A stretch of 64,000 nucleotides of DNA from Mastigias papua (GCA_964019165.1 OZ025282.1:11599229-11663228); one strand, 5' to 3'. Positions 1 to 13,906 are shown, numbered from the stretch's first letter. Numbers and translations are program-made. The notes: generated by a model from the sequence alone, not told the origin.

Positions 1-373
1 CCAAACGTCCTAATAATGGTACTGTCGCAGTAATGGAAATGTCGTAAAATGAAACTGGTAGTGTCGTAGTAATGGCAGTGTCATCATTAAGAAATCAAAA
101 GAAATGCTGAGTCTTTTTGCTATCGATCTAATTTTACAATGTTCCTCGTCGTGGTCCTCATCCTTAAATTTATTACCAATGCTTTCGGCTACTCTTTCAA
201 TAAGATAATTTCTATCAGGTCAGGTATAATGTGGAAATAGTTGGAGGTAGGTAGCACATAGCCATGTAATAGCCAACCTTAAATGAAAGATTGATTATTT
301 TCACCACTAGAAATATTCATTTGATAAAGACTTATCACGACAGTAGATTGAGGTACAGTATGGTCAGGTTTAC

Positions 374-616
374 CTCAGCTTGCTGTAGATTACTTTGGCG
401 TGGGTATTCTTTAGTGCGCTCAGTCTCAGGGCTTCTGTCAGCAATTAGAGAGAGTCGGTGCTGTTTTTCTCCATGTGCACTTACTATTCCCGTTGCGCTA
501 TCACTGCTAAATGAAGTAGCTTCACTGTAGGGTCTCTGTTCTGATGATTGGTGCTGTTGTTGCTGCAAAAACTGCTGTTCAGGATCTATTCTGCACACAA
601 TGGGATATGGTTCCAC
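374..616 (-). CDS. Probable internal exon of an unidentified gene (81 codons)
   Basis: Reading on the minus strand, an AG acceptor (617-618) precedes GTGGAACC and the frame stays open for exactly 81 codons to a GAG followed by a GTAAAC donor. Both ends are in phase 0. The peptide starts VEPYPIVCRIDPEQQ, then a short Gln-rich run, then Ser/Thr/Glu-rich low-complexity sequence without a recognisable domain. It looks like a cytoplasmic tail or linker. Codon composition is less AT-rich than the flanks, which supports coding. No partner exon was recognised on either side; the gene would run from the right and out of the window to the left. It could be a chance open stretch with lucky splice sites. 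Confidence 0.4.
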
Positions 617-1460
617 CTCAAAACCACTAAAATAAAGTAAATCATTCCCCTATAGTGATTACTTGAAATCCACAATAATTTATATGGATTATAAACAAAG
701 AAGTCTACCGTATAGCAAATTAACATTCAGCAGCTGTACTAAACTGTTTGAAATAACAATGGAGAACTTCTTGCTAAGTCATGGAGTTGAATATGAATTT
801 TACTGTACCGAAATTTTCTTATTGAATACTATTACTAGAACATTCATCTGACCATGTCAGTACAATTTTGTCATTAAGAAGGCTAGTGATAAGCATAAAA
901 TTTGACAGGCCTTCAATACTATAAGAACAACAAACTGAATTTTTCTTCATGTGTTTCTTGATCATCAGAGTTGAAATACTAACTTGTACTTTTAAGGAAA
1001 GAACAAATATACTAGGGGTCATACAGAAATTGAAATCTTGAAAAGTGAAAAGACATGCAAGAATGTGTTAAAATCATTCTTGAAAACTCTATTTCTACAG
1101 CAAGAGAAAAATGTTGGGATGAGATATATTTCCACGATAGGAACTTTTTGTAAGAAGTGCCACAGGCAAGTCAAGACAACATGCCATGATTACTGTACAC
1201 AGGAAAACTTGTCACAAAAAAAGTCAGTGTGCAGTAGAAAGCGGTAAATCTTACAATGGTGTAGAAATCAATGCAACATCTTCAGTTTGTTCTGCAATGC
1301 CTTCAACACTGGCAAAGGTCTTTGAAGACGTTGTAGTGGGTAACCTTGTTGGTTTTATCCCTGCCATCACATGAAGCACTCTTCCAGTCTCTGCTTTCAA
1401 AAATACAATAGTTAAGTGCAGGAAAAGCCAAAGGCCACTATGAATTCAGTCATACATAAA
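617..1460. other. No gene recognised
   Basis: AT-rich sequence with only short open frames lacking domain similarity that I can see. It may be an intron of the gene represented by the exon at 374-616. Confidence 0.5.
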
Positions 1461-1461
1461 C

Positions 1462-1476
1462 AGATAAATAAATTAA

Positions 1477-1563
<87 letters not shown>
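1462..1563. repeat. (ATAA)n then (TA)n microsatellite
   Basis: Compound simple repeat: about 45 bp of AAAT/ATAA units running directly into about 55 bp of TA. Confidence 0.95.
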
Positions 1564-1566
<3 letters not shown>

Positions 1567-1609
1567 CAATCTATCAGTTACTTCATCCCACAGCATAAAA
1601 AAATACATA

Positions 1610-2085
<476 letters not shown>

Positions 2086-2128
2086 TTATGTAATTTATAT
2101 ACGTTGTGGATGCGGCTTAGGTTTAGTT

Positions 2129-2590
<462 letters not shown>

Positions 2591-2633
2591 TTATGTAATT
2601 TATATACGTTGTGGATGCGGCTTAGGTTTAGTT

Positions 2634-2823
<190 letters not shown>

Positions 2824-3179
2824 AATATATGCTTCAATTGCATTATCAATCACCTTCAGTCACAGATAAACCATATTACATTGTGAAAAAGATATAGAGA
2901 CCGGTGACTACTCCCTATGGATCCTACAAAATAAATTATTCCATTGAAATACAATGTGCGAAGTGCTTAGAATAAGGGCTATAATGTAATAATAACGAGA
3001 ATTACCTGGGATATGGGACAGATCAGAACAACAGCAAATGAATAGGTAGTAGATTACATTGAGCAAGAACAAGTGGTATGTGCTAGTTGTGAGTTAAGAT
3101 CAGGTTTGAGTCAGGTAATATGCAGAACTAACTTAATTCTGAGTGGATAACCGCCTATGGCAGTATCTAGAATGCTTAA

Positions 3180-3700
3180 GGAATCCTCACTTTGACGTTG
3201 TTTACGGCAGCTGGAAGATGAGAGGAGGTGTTTGTAAATGTGTGGGTGTGAATCTCGGCATATATGCTCACAAACACGAGTAGAGAAATGTTAGCCTGTC
3301 TCACCAGCGTAAGCGGAATTATATCCCAGACAACAGAAGTTATAAACAACACGTGAGCGTACCGATGTAATGATGGGATCTTTGTTAGAAAACATGCTGT
3401 TGAATTTACAGGACGAGAAGACCAATCTTATATATAGCTTTGAGCAATAGGCTTTGAGTAGGGATCTGAATTTTCTTTGGAAAAGTAATGAGATATTTAA
3501 AGTAGGGTAATTTAAAAATGAAGGTGGAAGTGGCTGTAGATTCTGTGGATGCTATGGTATTACATTTGGCAAAAGGCATTAAGGAGAGAGAAGTATTGTT
3601 AAGATATTGTTTGAGGACATTGTCAATGATTCTGAAAGGGAACAGGCTTTTCATCAAAGTGACGATGAGACCTTTAATATCTTTCAGGGTGGCCACTCAT
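3180..3700 (-). pseudogene. Penelope-like element remnant (C-terminal GIY-YIG region)
   Basis: Minus-strand translation of about 3215-3360 gives SRVVYNFCCLGYNSAYAGET, then a stop, then HFSTRVCEHICRDSHPHIYK. This follows the PLE endonuclease pattern (VVY-F-C-C-AYIGET ... STRV-EH ... HI-KHL). The preceding minus frame (3406-3696) supplies the linker that normally lies upstream, including KLPYFKYLI and MFSNKDPI-like segments. Frameshifts and stops show it is dead. No reverse transcriptase core was recognised here. The neighbouring palindromes with hammerhead cores are probably part of the same element type. Confidence 0.7.
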
Positions 3701-4731
3701 ATTTTACAAACAAAACTCCAGGACCTTTTCAGAATTTCCCAGGGACTTTTTTATTAGAACCTTGTCATTTTACCCATGCTGATATTAGTGGTGGCCAAAT
3801 ACATTTTGCACTGGGGCCAGGTGAAAAATGCCCCCTAAAGCTACCAGCTCCCATGCAGCTATCAATCAAAAGATGAAAAGTAAAGCCATAAGAAATTTCA
3901 TGCAGCATATAAAGTACTCACAGCCTAAACAATATAAATAAATAGGAAATTGAGGAGGCATGGCATGACAGCAATATATTTTGTGTACACTAATGACACT
4001 TTACAGGGACAGCACCATGTTTTTCTCATATGTTACGTTGAAGTAGGAGGACCCATCATGATTAGGTCTGATGCGACAGCAAATTTTTTAAAGTTTTCCT
4101 TCTAGAACGGCTTAAAATGCTTCTGCCAGACTAAATTTTGACAGAAAGAGTACAGTACTTAGCTGAAAGATCTAGGTGAAACCTAATGAGAGTTAACATA
4201 AAGAGGAAGCAAAATTGTTGAGGGACTAAAGTCCCAGCCTCTCCAGGAATGTCGAGCACAACATAGTATTGGATATGTATGCAACTCTAGAAAACTTCCT
4301 TCCTATAACTTCTACTCTATTGAGTACGTCATGTGTCTATGTACATTGCTCCATACAGACAAACATTCTTATATATGGACATACCAATCAAGTTTTAAAA
4401 ATTCAGATTTACCATCCAAGTTTTGAATTTATCATAGTCTGTGCTGTGCACTGGAGCTTCATAACAGAGTACTTTTGCTTTCCTCATCTTAACTGCCCTG
4501 AAATTACCATTTGAGCATCTTGGCTTAAGTGGGAGTGAACCTGCCTGGCCCCACCTGTCAACTTGCAACTGGTTTTAATCACATTTTACATTACCCGTTT
4601 TCACAATTGATAACATGACTTATAGTAAGCGAAACAGACACATGTTTGAATATGCGAATGTTCAAGCTAACTGATAGTAGAGTTATAGGGTTTAAAAGAG
4701 ATATTTATAGGAAACACAGGTGAAACGAGCA
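3701..4731. other. No gene recognised
   Basis: Short open frames only. The first 200 bp may still be decayed PLE sequence; the rest shows nothing I can name. Confidence 0.5.
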
Positions 4732-4914
<183 letters not shown>

Positions 4915-5220
4915 CGTTACGCCCCTCACGGGGCCTGAAATTGACCCTGGGGTCAGTGGACCGCCTATCAAGTGTTTAAAAGAGGTGATTGAGTCGGCTA
5001 CACTCAATCCACTCTGTTACCCCAACAGCTACTTATCAGAGCTGCAGCCTGAAGCTGCTGTGCTTGACTTTCACTGAAGGGGCCTGGTTGGACAGTTTGC
5101 CACAGGTCGTCAACATCTGCCCTAATTCTGAATCTTCGCAAAATGAATCACTATCAACTAAAGGGCAGAGTCTCTCTGTGCCCGCTTGCCACCACGAGGA
5201 GGTCTCCACCCATGGGCTAG
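4915..5220. repeat. GC-richer 300-bp segment bracketed by ATC arrays
   Basis: A segment noticeably richer in GC than its surroundings, starting with a CCCCTCACGGGGC hairpin, sits exactly between two long ATC arrays. The layout suggests a short retroposon or a non-LTR 3' end with an ATC/GAT tail that was duplicated. No coding domain was recognised, so this is inference from layout only. Confidence 0.4.
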
Positions 5221-5428
<208 letters not shown>

Positions 5429-5639
5429 CCTATCTTTGATATCGATGCTCTTTTCCAACTATAAGTCACCAAAGTCAACAAAAGCACGATCCAAATCTAA
5501 AATTCTCAAATTCCAGTTAATGCAATTTTCCTCCTTTCTAACTCACACTGAGTGGATATAGGGATTGTATTAATAACTACTAGAAAGTTAATGCAATCTG
5601 AAATGTTCAACTGTTTGAAAATCTAGGCAAACATCAAGT

Positions 5640-7770
5640 CCAGAAATCTTTGGGTGGGTGGCCATATCTTAAAACTAGTTGAGATACCGTTCCAGGATGT
5701 GTCTGAATCCGTCTTGAATCTCCATGCATTCTTGCGCAAACAAGGGTACGTAATAAATATGCCCCTTGGCCCTCTGCTTCTCTTAGAAACCTGATGAAGG
5801 AATGTCATAAGGCCAATGAGGTAGCCGAGGGTCAACTGGAAATGTGGCTGACATGTAGGTAAAGGCGTAAGTGTGTAACAAAAAAGATTCGTATTGCCTT
5901 TATGGACTATTATACTGGGCTGATCAAAGAAAACAAGAAAGATCCAAAAAGAATGCGGACGACAATATGCAAAGTCTTGGATAAAAACACTAACTCAGAT
6001 ATCCTCTCGAGCCTCAAATTCGAAGGAAAACGCTAAGCAAGGGAACCTGACATTCTTGAGGCGCTTGATCATCATTTCACCTCTACAGGACCTAAGCTTG
6101 TCCAAAAAAATGAGGTTCAAAGTGCTGATGATTGTCTTCAGAATATGACCACTGAATCAAATACTATGATTTTCAAAACTGTTGACAAAAACTACATTTT
6201 GGATGCAATTAATCACCTAAAATCTGGAAAAGCAGATCAGTACTTGAAAGGCATCGATCACCATCGTAAAAGATGTAAATACTTAATTACAGAACCCTTG
6301 AAAATAATCTTTAATGATTTGGTGATAAATGATGTTTTCCTGATATCTGAAAACTGGCAAGAGCGACTCTAATCTTTAAATCAGGTGCCAAAAATGATGC
6401 AAACAGACAATATAATATATAATATAATAATATAAAATATAATATAATAATATAATATATCACCTAACAATATAATATATTCATAAACTTAGCGATTCCA
6501 TTCCCATTCACTAATGATGAAAACAAAAATGATGCAAACAATGATAGGCCGATTTCTGTCACTTCGAATTTCTCAAGGATGCTGGAACAGCTAGTGCAAG
6601 ATCAGCTGATTGATTTCCTCAAAGTCAATAAAAAGCTTACCTGTAACCAATAAGCTTATCAATTAACTATGCTCCACTGCAACCTCCCTAATCAGCAGCA
6701 TTGATTATTGGTATGGTAACATGGATTATCGGAAAACTAATTTGACTATAGTTTTTGACTTGAAAGCCTTCGATTGAATTGACCATTTTGTCCATACAAA
6801 AAAATTTCGTGCGTATGGCATTTGAGGATCTGCTGGTGATTGGTTTGAATCATATTTTCGTATTTAAAGGAGAGAAAACAGTATTTTGCTGCTAATGGAC
6901 ACCGATCAAACACCGAAAACATCACTTATGGTATATTTCAAGGCTCATGCTTTGACACTCTCCTTGTTAACAGTTAACTTAACGACTTTGAAAAGTGCCT
7001 AGGTTTTTCGGCAAGGTAGTCTCTACGCTGATGACACAAATCCCGATTGCATCAGATGCTATAGAAAAACTTGTAATTGATGTGCAACAAGAACTATCCA
7101 GCCTCTCTGAGTAGATGAGGATAAACAAATTAAGTCCTAACCCGGCTAAAACTGGATACATGACAGTATCACTTAATGATCTCGGACGCGCTATTGTTAA
7201 ATGGTACTGAAATCAAACTTGTACCTAAATCCATATCTCTCGGAGTCGTCATAGATGAAAGTCTCACATAGGAAGAACAGTTTAAAGCTGTTCAGTCTCA
7301 AATCTGTGGTGGTTTTTGTGCCTTAAAAAAAGTTAAAAGATGTCATATCGCAATTGTGTAACTAGTGTGTTTCACGTAATTGCTGAAAGTAATCTTCAGT
7401 AAGCAAATGTTATTTGGAGGAGTCTCTCAAAACTAAAATTAGATACATATCACCGTCTGTATAAAACAGAGCTCATTCGATATGAGAAAATACAAATATA
7501 AATGGCGAATGGCCATCTAATTGGCTAAATGTTGAAAATCTTATTCGATTTGATCGTTCTGTGATGGCATATAAGTTTCTGAACAAATTGAGCCCGGGAA
7601 GCCGTTGGGATAAGCACCAGTATAGATCCGTAACAAGGAACTGTAAGAGATCTCCAGATCTCAAGGCTCATAACTAAATATGCCAAAAAAAGGAGTTTAC
7701 TGATCTGCCTCAAAGGCTTGTATAAATAATAATAATAGTAAGAGGGTCACCAGGGACCTGTGAATAAATT
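5640..7770 (+). pseudogene. Decayed LINE (linker and reverse transcriptase)
   Basis: Plus-strand reading, with many stops and shifts, gives LINE landmarks in order. First is the region between endonuclease and RT (KKIRIAFMDYY... KDPKRM). Next is AINHLKSGKA (6196-6230), then RPISVTSNFSRMLEQLVQDQ (6550-6610), then FDLKAFD-like (6750-6775), and SLYADDTN (7018-7045), the RT catalytic box. An AT-rich ATAAT block (6410-6480) interrupts it. The 3' limit, near 7770, is approximate. The element is clearly inactive, and its family within the CR1/L2/Jockey-like LINEs cannot be settled by eye. Confidence 0.75.
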
Positions 7771-8389
7771 TGGTGAATTCTAAATAACAATAGAGTAGCA
7801 ACTTGTTAACCAAAAGTAAGTTAATGATTAGACTTTTATGGTTGCTAGTTCCCTAGCAGGCAACAACAGATATGAAAAGCGGTAAGCAGAGACATTTTTA
7901 GTTGACTATGGCTTCCAGAAAATAGCTTACTGTCATCACTAGGTAAAAGGAAGTGATAAAATTTTGCAAAATAATGAAAGTTCACTGCTAAAATTATCCT
8001 TGTAAATGTTAGCTCTAGAATTGACTCAAAACATAGAATAATATAGCAATACACAATAGCTATATAAACAAGTCAAAACGATAGGTGCCTTCTTAATGAA
8101 GCTTCCATGGAAACAAAGATATAACCCAAGATATAGTACAAAATTAGCAAAAAACAATTCTTGCTGATTCTTTAATCCAGTTATATACCGATAAGAAATT
8201 AGCGACAACAGATTTTAAGGCAAGCATTTCGTTCAGCATGAAAACAATTGTTTCAGAGCAAACCACTAGCTTACTACTAACACAACAGATTTTATAGGAC
8301 AACATCAGTGTCTTCTTACCAATAGATAACTTTCTCCAACGTAAAGAAGGGTATCTCCTAAAAACTCAAACAATATTGCAAAGAGATCA
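7771..8389. other. 3' flank of the channel gene
   Basis: AT-rich sequence directly downstream (on the minus strand) of the channel stop codon, so it should hold its 3' UTR. No other gene was seen. Confidence 0.5.
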
Positions 8390-10258
8390 CTATCCTTGTG
8401 ACGTTTGCGGTCTTGAGCCGGCAAGCTTCCTGGTGTGCATCTGTAGGTTCTCGACAGCTCTCTGTTCACCAAGATTCTGCGGGAAGACTTCACCTTCGAT
8501 TGAACTATCATCTGACAGTGGTGTTAAACCATCAAATGATACTTTATATCTCCCCACAACAATCTCATGGCAATCGGAAGATCCCGATGAAGACGAATTA
8601 GAGAATCTTGATATTTGAGCATTGCTAACTTCTGCAAATGATTTTCTTCTAAGTGAAGTGCTCTCATGTAAGTTATCCCTGCACGAATCTAAACTAAATT
8701 TTTCTTTTCCCTTCCTTGCTTTCAGTTTCCTTCTTCTTCGACTAACTCTTGCCAAAGATGTATGAATTTCACCAGATCTTCCTCTGCTTGCTGCCAATGC
8801 AACTTTCCTCTGCATTTCCGCACGGGATTGGCATTGTCTAGGTAGAACTGTGGGGGCTGTTGATTCCGAGATGCGTAGAGGGATGATGTCAGGAGACAAC
8901 TTTGGTATCATCATATCGGTAATTCCCGAATGTGCAATGTGCTGAAATACGGATGAGTGATTGTTCCGTGAACTGAAAATATCTTCTAGACGCTGCAGTT
9001 CCATACTAGAACTCTTCACTGTAAATATCGATTTAATAACTATCCAGATCGCAATGGCAAGCCAAGAGCAACAAGTTACAATGACCGTGAATGGCTCATG
9101 CTGTTGTAAGAATTTAATTTTTGCTGTGACACCAATAATGACTGTCATTGCAAATATGTATATAATGCATGATAATACATACTGGTCAAGAAGTGTCTGG
9201 TATGATACTCTTGGCAAAGACTGTGAAACAACAAACTTGAAAGTCACAGCAGTAAGCAAAAGAGTAGATATGATACTCAGCCTATCTCCGATCTCAGCCT
9301 GTGGGACGCAAAAGGGACATAGAGCCAAAGAGCTTATAAGTGCCAAAAGCAAAACAACGTTAGAAATGAAAAATGAATACTTTCTACGAATACTGAAAGA
9401 GAACGTAAATACTGAGAAAATAAGCGGCTTTCCTTCATTCACTGGCTTTTTCATAATCCCTTTTTTAACGCAGGAGATTGACCTGTTGAGAAAAGCAATC
9501 TTATTTTTACATTGTGTTTCCAATGATCTGCTACTTTCATTTGGTGAGAGAGAATGGTCGTTGTTGCAATCATCTGCTGTACAGGATTCTGTGCCAATCA
9601 CATGTTTATATAAATCCCATTCCTGCTCACAAAGGAATGTTTTGCAACAAAGGTACCCTGGCTTATATGATGTCTCTTTCAATTGTACGACACTGTCTGC
9701 CCACTTGGATACAATGCGTATTTCAAGTCTCTGCTTATCAAAGGGGAAAGCTCTTAAATCGAACAATGTCTTGAATCTTCCTTTAACTCGATACGACATC
9801 TGAACTGAAGGATTTCCGTCATAAAATGGCTGCAGAAGTTTCGTACTGCTTGTGATATTCATTATTTCGACAGCATTCTGGAAATAAATTCTAGGCTCCC
9901 AGCATTTCTCCCATTCAATACTCCTTCCATCTTTGGCCTCATCTTTAAGCTGAGGTTCTTCCCAATTGACTCCGAGATAAAACTGACAGGTGAATTCTTG
10001 TCTAACAGTATCAATATCTTCGATGGAGGATATACTGATTTGCAGATATACAATAACAAGGTTACTGTCTGGCCTAACCACTGTGCGAGTCTCATCTTCA
10101 CGCTGACGAGTGTTAATATCAATTGAGTTCAACTTGTTGTCAATGCTGCTGAGTGTATCGATCATCAGATCAAATTCATTCTCGCTTTTATCACCAGTAT
10201 GACCATCCCGAGTTGATCTGTAAAGAGAGTTCTGACCTGAGCAGTCGACTCCTGCCAT
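8390..10258 (-). CDS. Cysteine-loop-less pentameric ligand-gated ion channel subunit
   Basis: From the first in-frame ATG the protein is 622 residues; the frame itself opens 24 codons earlier, after an upstream TAA. Numbering on the 646-residue open frame, an extracellular ligand-binding domain spans about 85-310, with W-EPRIYFQN and the hallmark FDLRAFPFDKQ (190-200). The two cysteines that normally form the loop are replaced by Thr188 and Leu202. Four membrane segments follow: M1 about 319-341, M2 about 350-373, M3 about 381-405, M4 about 414-436. The M3-M4 linker is only about 9 residues. A long Ser/Arg-rich C-terminal tail (437-646) contains the basic cluster RRRRKLKARKGKEK. There is no N-terminal signal peptide, which is odd for this topology. 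It may mean the true 5' end is spliced in from upstream (see the MORN finding). Family membership is firm; ligand and ion selectivity cannot be read. Confidence 0.85.
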   Translation of the reverse strand: MAGVDCSGQNSLYRSTRDGHTGDKSENEFDLMIDTLSSIDNKLNSIDINTRQREDETRTVVRPDSNLVIVYLQISISSIEDIDTVRQEFTCQFYLGVNWEEPQLKDEAKDGRSIEWEKCWEPRIYFQNAVEIMNITSSTKLLQPFYDGNPSVQMSYRVKGRFKTLFDLRAFPFDKQRLEIRIVSKWADSVVQLKETSYKPGYLCCKTFLCEQEWDLYKHVIGTESCTADDCNNDHSLSPNESSRSLETQCKNKIAFLNRSISCVKKGIMKKPVNEGKPLIFSVFTFSFSIRRKYSFFISNVVLLLALISSLALCPFCVPQAEIGDRLSIISTLLLTAVTFKFVVSQSLPRVSYQTLLDQYVLSCIIYIFAMTVIIGVTAKIKFLQQHEPFTVIVTCCSWLAIAIWIVIKSIFTVKSSSMELQRLEDIFSSRNNHSSVFQHIAHSGITDMMIPKLSPDIIPLRISESTAPTVLPRQCQSRAEMQRKVALAASRGRSGEIHTSLARVSRRRRKLKARKGKEKFSLDSCRDNLHESTSLRRKSFAEVSNAQISRFSNSSSSGSSDCHEIVVGRYKVSFDGLTPLSDDSSIEGEVFPQNLGEQRAVENLQMHTRKLAGSRPQTSQG

Positions 10259-13200
10259 CGAGATCTCAGATAAACAGGAAAAAAATGACAATCTAAGCGC
10301 CGATACAGGTTTTGAACACAGACTTGGCACTGTTGAATTATAATGACTTTGTTATTCTGGGGAGAAGTGTTAAGCTAATTTCAAAGGAATGCACATTTTG
10401 ATTCAAATTCCCTAGGGCAACATGACAGTGGCAATAAAAGAATGTATTGAAAAACCTTAACAATAGAATTCAGTCACACAACCATGAGCTTCCAGGTGAT
10501 TTTAGAGGATTTTAAATCGGGGTCTGGAGTTAATGTTTCCACTTAGAAGGAGATTTGCTTCTTATGGAAATTTTAGCTTTTTGGAGAGCAATGAGAAGAG
10601 AATGAGAACTATAAGGATTGAGAAGGAAATCTGGAAAATGCAGGAAAAATGAAGGGAATTTGAGTGAAAATAACAAGAGTGATTACTTATCTGATTCCCC
10701 AGTTGCATTAAAACAACGTCTTGTACAAGTGACTTTAAATGTCACTTCTCTATTTAATCCACAGTGCGACACCATGCACATGAAATTCCATTTTTGTTAT
10801 AAAGAATCTAATACACAGGTGATTGAAATTGAACGCCACACCAAAATATTGAATTGCTATTGATTGTTATACAAACTAATGCCAATAGTCGATCAATTTC
10901 CTTTGCTGTTGTCATTTCAATTTATGCTATCATGTTTATCAGTATTACATTTAGTACTGTGCTGTGTTTGTTAAATTATGTGCTATATTTTCAGAGAAGT
11001 ATAAGCTTCTGATAACTCATTCATCCAATAATTCAAATTAAATTTTATACCAAAAGGGTCGTTGAAACTAATTCTGTTGTTCTGTCACCTTACATCAAAG
11101 CGTCTTTGCTTTTCATGCTTTTGCATAAATTTCGATTTCAAACATTAGAACAGCAACATAATTGTCGCAAATTAGTATAAGTCATCATTTAATCAGAAAA
11201 CAAAGAAACACTAGGTGGAAATTTGTTCTGCCATTGTGAAGCACCTTTAATCCTTTCCAGGTTTTACGCTACTGATCTGGTCGCGGAAAGAAATTTCAAA
11301 ATGTTAGAAAGATATGTTGGGAAATAGCGCCAAAAATAGAGCACTGCTCGGTGTAGCCCAAAAACACTGTTGTGAACGAAATGAGCCGAAAAATTGTGCA
11401 CTCTCAATTTAATTCCGGGGAAATATTTGTAGCAATTCACTAACATTATATAAATGTAATATTTCTAGTTTTGGCAAAGAAGGACTCCTCTGCCCCCATT
11501 TACATTTAGGAATAACAGGAAGGTTATTGCGTGCCCCTTTCTCCATCATCGATGCCCAACACGGTCAGGCCCAATACAGCCCTTACCGATTACTAGAAAA
11601 GATTGCTTTGAATTTAGACTGAAGTAACTATGATAGGAATCCACACTCCTCCGCCAAAAGTGAGAACATAATTTGGTGTCCAAGAGAGTGGAGCTGTGTA
11701 AAATGTTATGAATTAAACTGTGTAAGCGTCATTTGGTGAAATTAACTGTTAATACGAGCGAGTAAATTGTGCAAATGTTTTTAAATCAAATAGTGTGTAA
11801 TAATTCTATACAAATTGTAAAGTTCAAGATTACATTTGCGTTCTAAGGCATTTCAAAATGAAGATAACTTAAGAAGATTTATTGCCATACTATCAAGCAC
11901 GTGACTTAAATCAAACATGTGACTTAAAACAAAACGCGTGACTTAAAATCTTTAGCTTACTTTTGATACAGTGGTAGTCAGTAAAAAAAGTTGGTCTGTT
12001 CGAGCAATCGCAGAAAGCTGGTGAGCAAAACCCTCGCAAGTTCCACTGAATATATCTATGAATTGATGGTAAGGATGGGTGCAACCACGATAAGTGCAGA
12101 TAATTGGGGAGTATAAAAGTAGTTTAGTTATTGCCTCTGTGTTACCACTACCATTTGTTTTTTGTCTGTTTTTTAATTTGGCGTTGATATTGCTAGTCGT
12201 AGTCTGTGCAAGCATCGAAACACGCTTTCAAGCCACATCACTTCGTAACCGCTATATATTTGAGGTTGAATATACGCATGAATTGATACAAGTTATTTTT
12301 CTATGCTTTTTATAGTTTACAGGTATCAAACAATAACCATTGTGGCAGATATTTTCGTGAATTATTCTACGGTACGCTGTAAAAGTGTCCCTAACAAAGC
12401 TGTTTGACTGCCACACTAGGCAATTACAAGGGATTGATTATTTATTCCACAAACGCGAGTAAAGATAGACATCAACAGTTGCGTGTGCCACAGAGCCACA
12501 GACAGTCAAAGGCATGTCCGGGCTAAAACAAATAACAGTTCGATAGGAAACTCTATCACTATCGGCTAAGAATGAGTAGAGTTACTACTGTCATCATAAT
12601 GATACAATTCAAAGCAGAAATACGCTTTTATTCCAATATTTCAACTTTAGTAATTCTTGATTTCCACTTTGCAGAATTACTATTTAAGATTTTCTATGTA
12701 TAATAATAGGTTTGATCTCACACAGTGTTGCTTTGGTCTTTGTCGCTTGTAGACGGTGAAGCAAAGAAACTTTTGTAGATGCGTTTCCTATTGCGTTTTA
12801 TCATCACCAGTGTAAATTCCAACTAACTCATTTACAATTTGAATTGGTATTGTTTTTGTTCCCCGGAATTATGTATAAAGATGGAATAACAAAAATCAGT
12901 GTGGGAAAGGAAGGGCTAGGCAATGTGTTAAGGGAAAGTTAGTATAAAAATAGGCCTAACAAAAGGGCAAGGTGTTATGACACAATAGAATGTTAGTGTG
13001 ATGCTAGTTTAGTGTTAGCGTAGAGGAAGTGATGGCAATGAGCTGTAGAAAAACACGCAATGAATGAATGAATGAATGAAGTGGAAGATAAAGTAACTAA
13101 AAATGGAATTGCTACACACCATTATGAAGACTAAAGAAACAAAGTATGAAAATAAGAAAAGCGAGGGGATATCTGGCTCTCTGTGACTCTACTGGAACAG

Positions 13201-13388
13201 AATTAAAACAATAAGAGTGGAAAATAAGAATGTTGAAAGTTTATGAATAAACATTAACAAACTAATAGGGTAAAAGCCACTTGCTCTTTATCTTAAGCAA
13301 AATCTATGGGCTGCTAGCAAGGTGTACTGAAGATCTCTTGAAGAATCAAAAGTTACAAGCCCTTAATATCCGAAAAGAATTTACTTAC
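10259..13388. other. Long intron or intergenic gap between MORN exon and channel
   Basis: Three kilobases without a recognisable exon or mobile-element domain on either strand. If the MORN gene ends before the channel, its last exon(s) should lie here, but I could not find a continuation. If the two are joined, this is one large intron. Confidence 0.4.
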
Positions 13389-13499
13389 CAAGAGACTTCT
13401 CCCCCTCTGTGTTAGTACAGCAAATCTCTATATCAAATAACTGTCCCTGCTCCACTTCTATTTCAGCACCATCTTCAAATTTTAGCATTGCAGCTTCAA
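13389..13499 (-). CDS. MORN1: MORN1-like gene, fifth visible exon
   Basis: Bounded by a CCTCCTTCCAG acceptor and a GTAAGTAA donor; 111 nt, entering with 2 nt and leaving with 1 nt, which matches the exon before it. It encodes a segment following the last MORN repeat (EAAMLKFEDGAEIEVEQGQ, then FDIEICC). A similar non-MORN strand-rich stretch follows the repeats in MORN1-type proteins. The next exon must start with 2 nt; the only candidate found is in the channel exon at 10251. Confidence 0.75.
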
Positions 13500-13906
13500 C
13501 TGGAAGGAGGAAAAATTCTATTAGCTATAAAGGAACATACAAGGATATGAAGTATATAAAATACAAAGTAGGCCTACTGCAAAAAAGTGAAAAAGTGTGT
13601 ATGATGAGATCTAGAACGGTGCCAAGTGTGTCTTAATCTTATCGTTCAAAAGGAATGCTGAAAGCTATGAGAATAATAGTAAAACTTGTGCTTAAATCTT
13701 GTTGATGTTTATGACAATGGTGAACTTAAACCCAATTATCTTGAGAAGCCACTTTATATCTGCAAGTAAAACATTCGTGTTAGGGGTACACCCAATCAAT
13801 CGACACGAAAATCGTCCCTACAATCCATACTATCATATAGTTTTTAAAGATTCAACAAAAAAGATAGATAGTTAGACTGGAAACCAAAATACACTGCAAG
13901 AAACTA

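Noticed and set aside
8961..9803. 280-codon plus-strand frame
   Set aside because: Antisense shadow of the channel gene; peptide has no domain.
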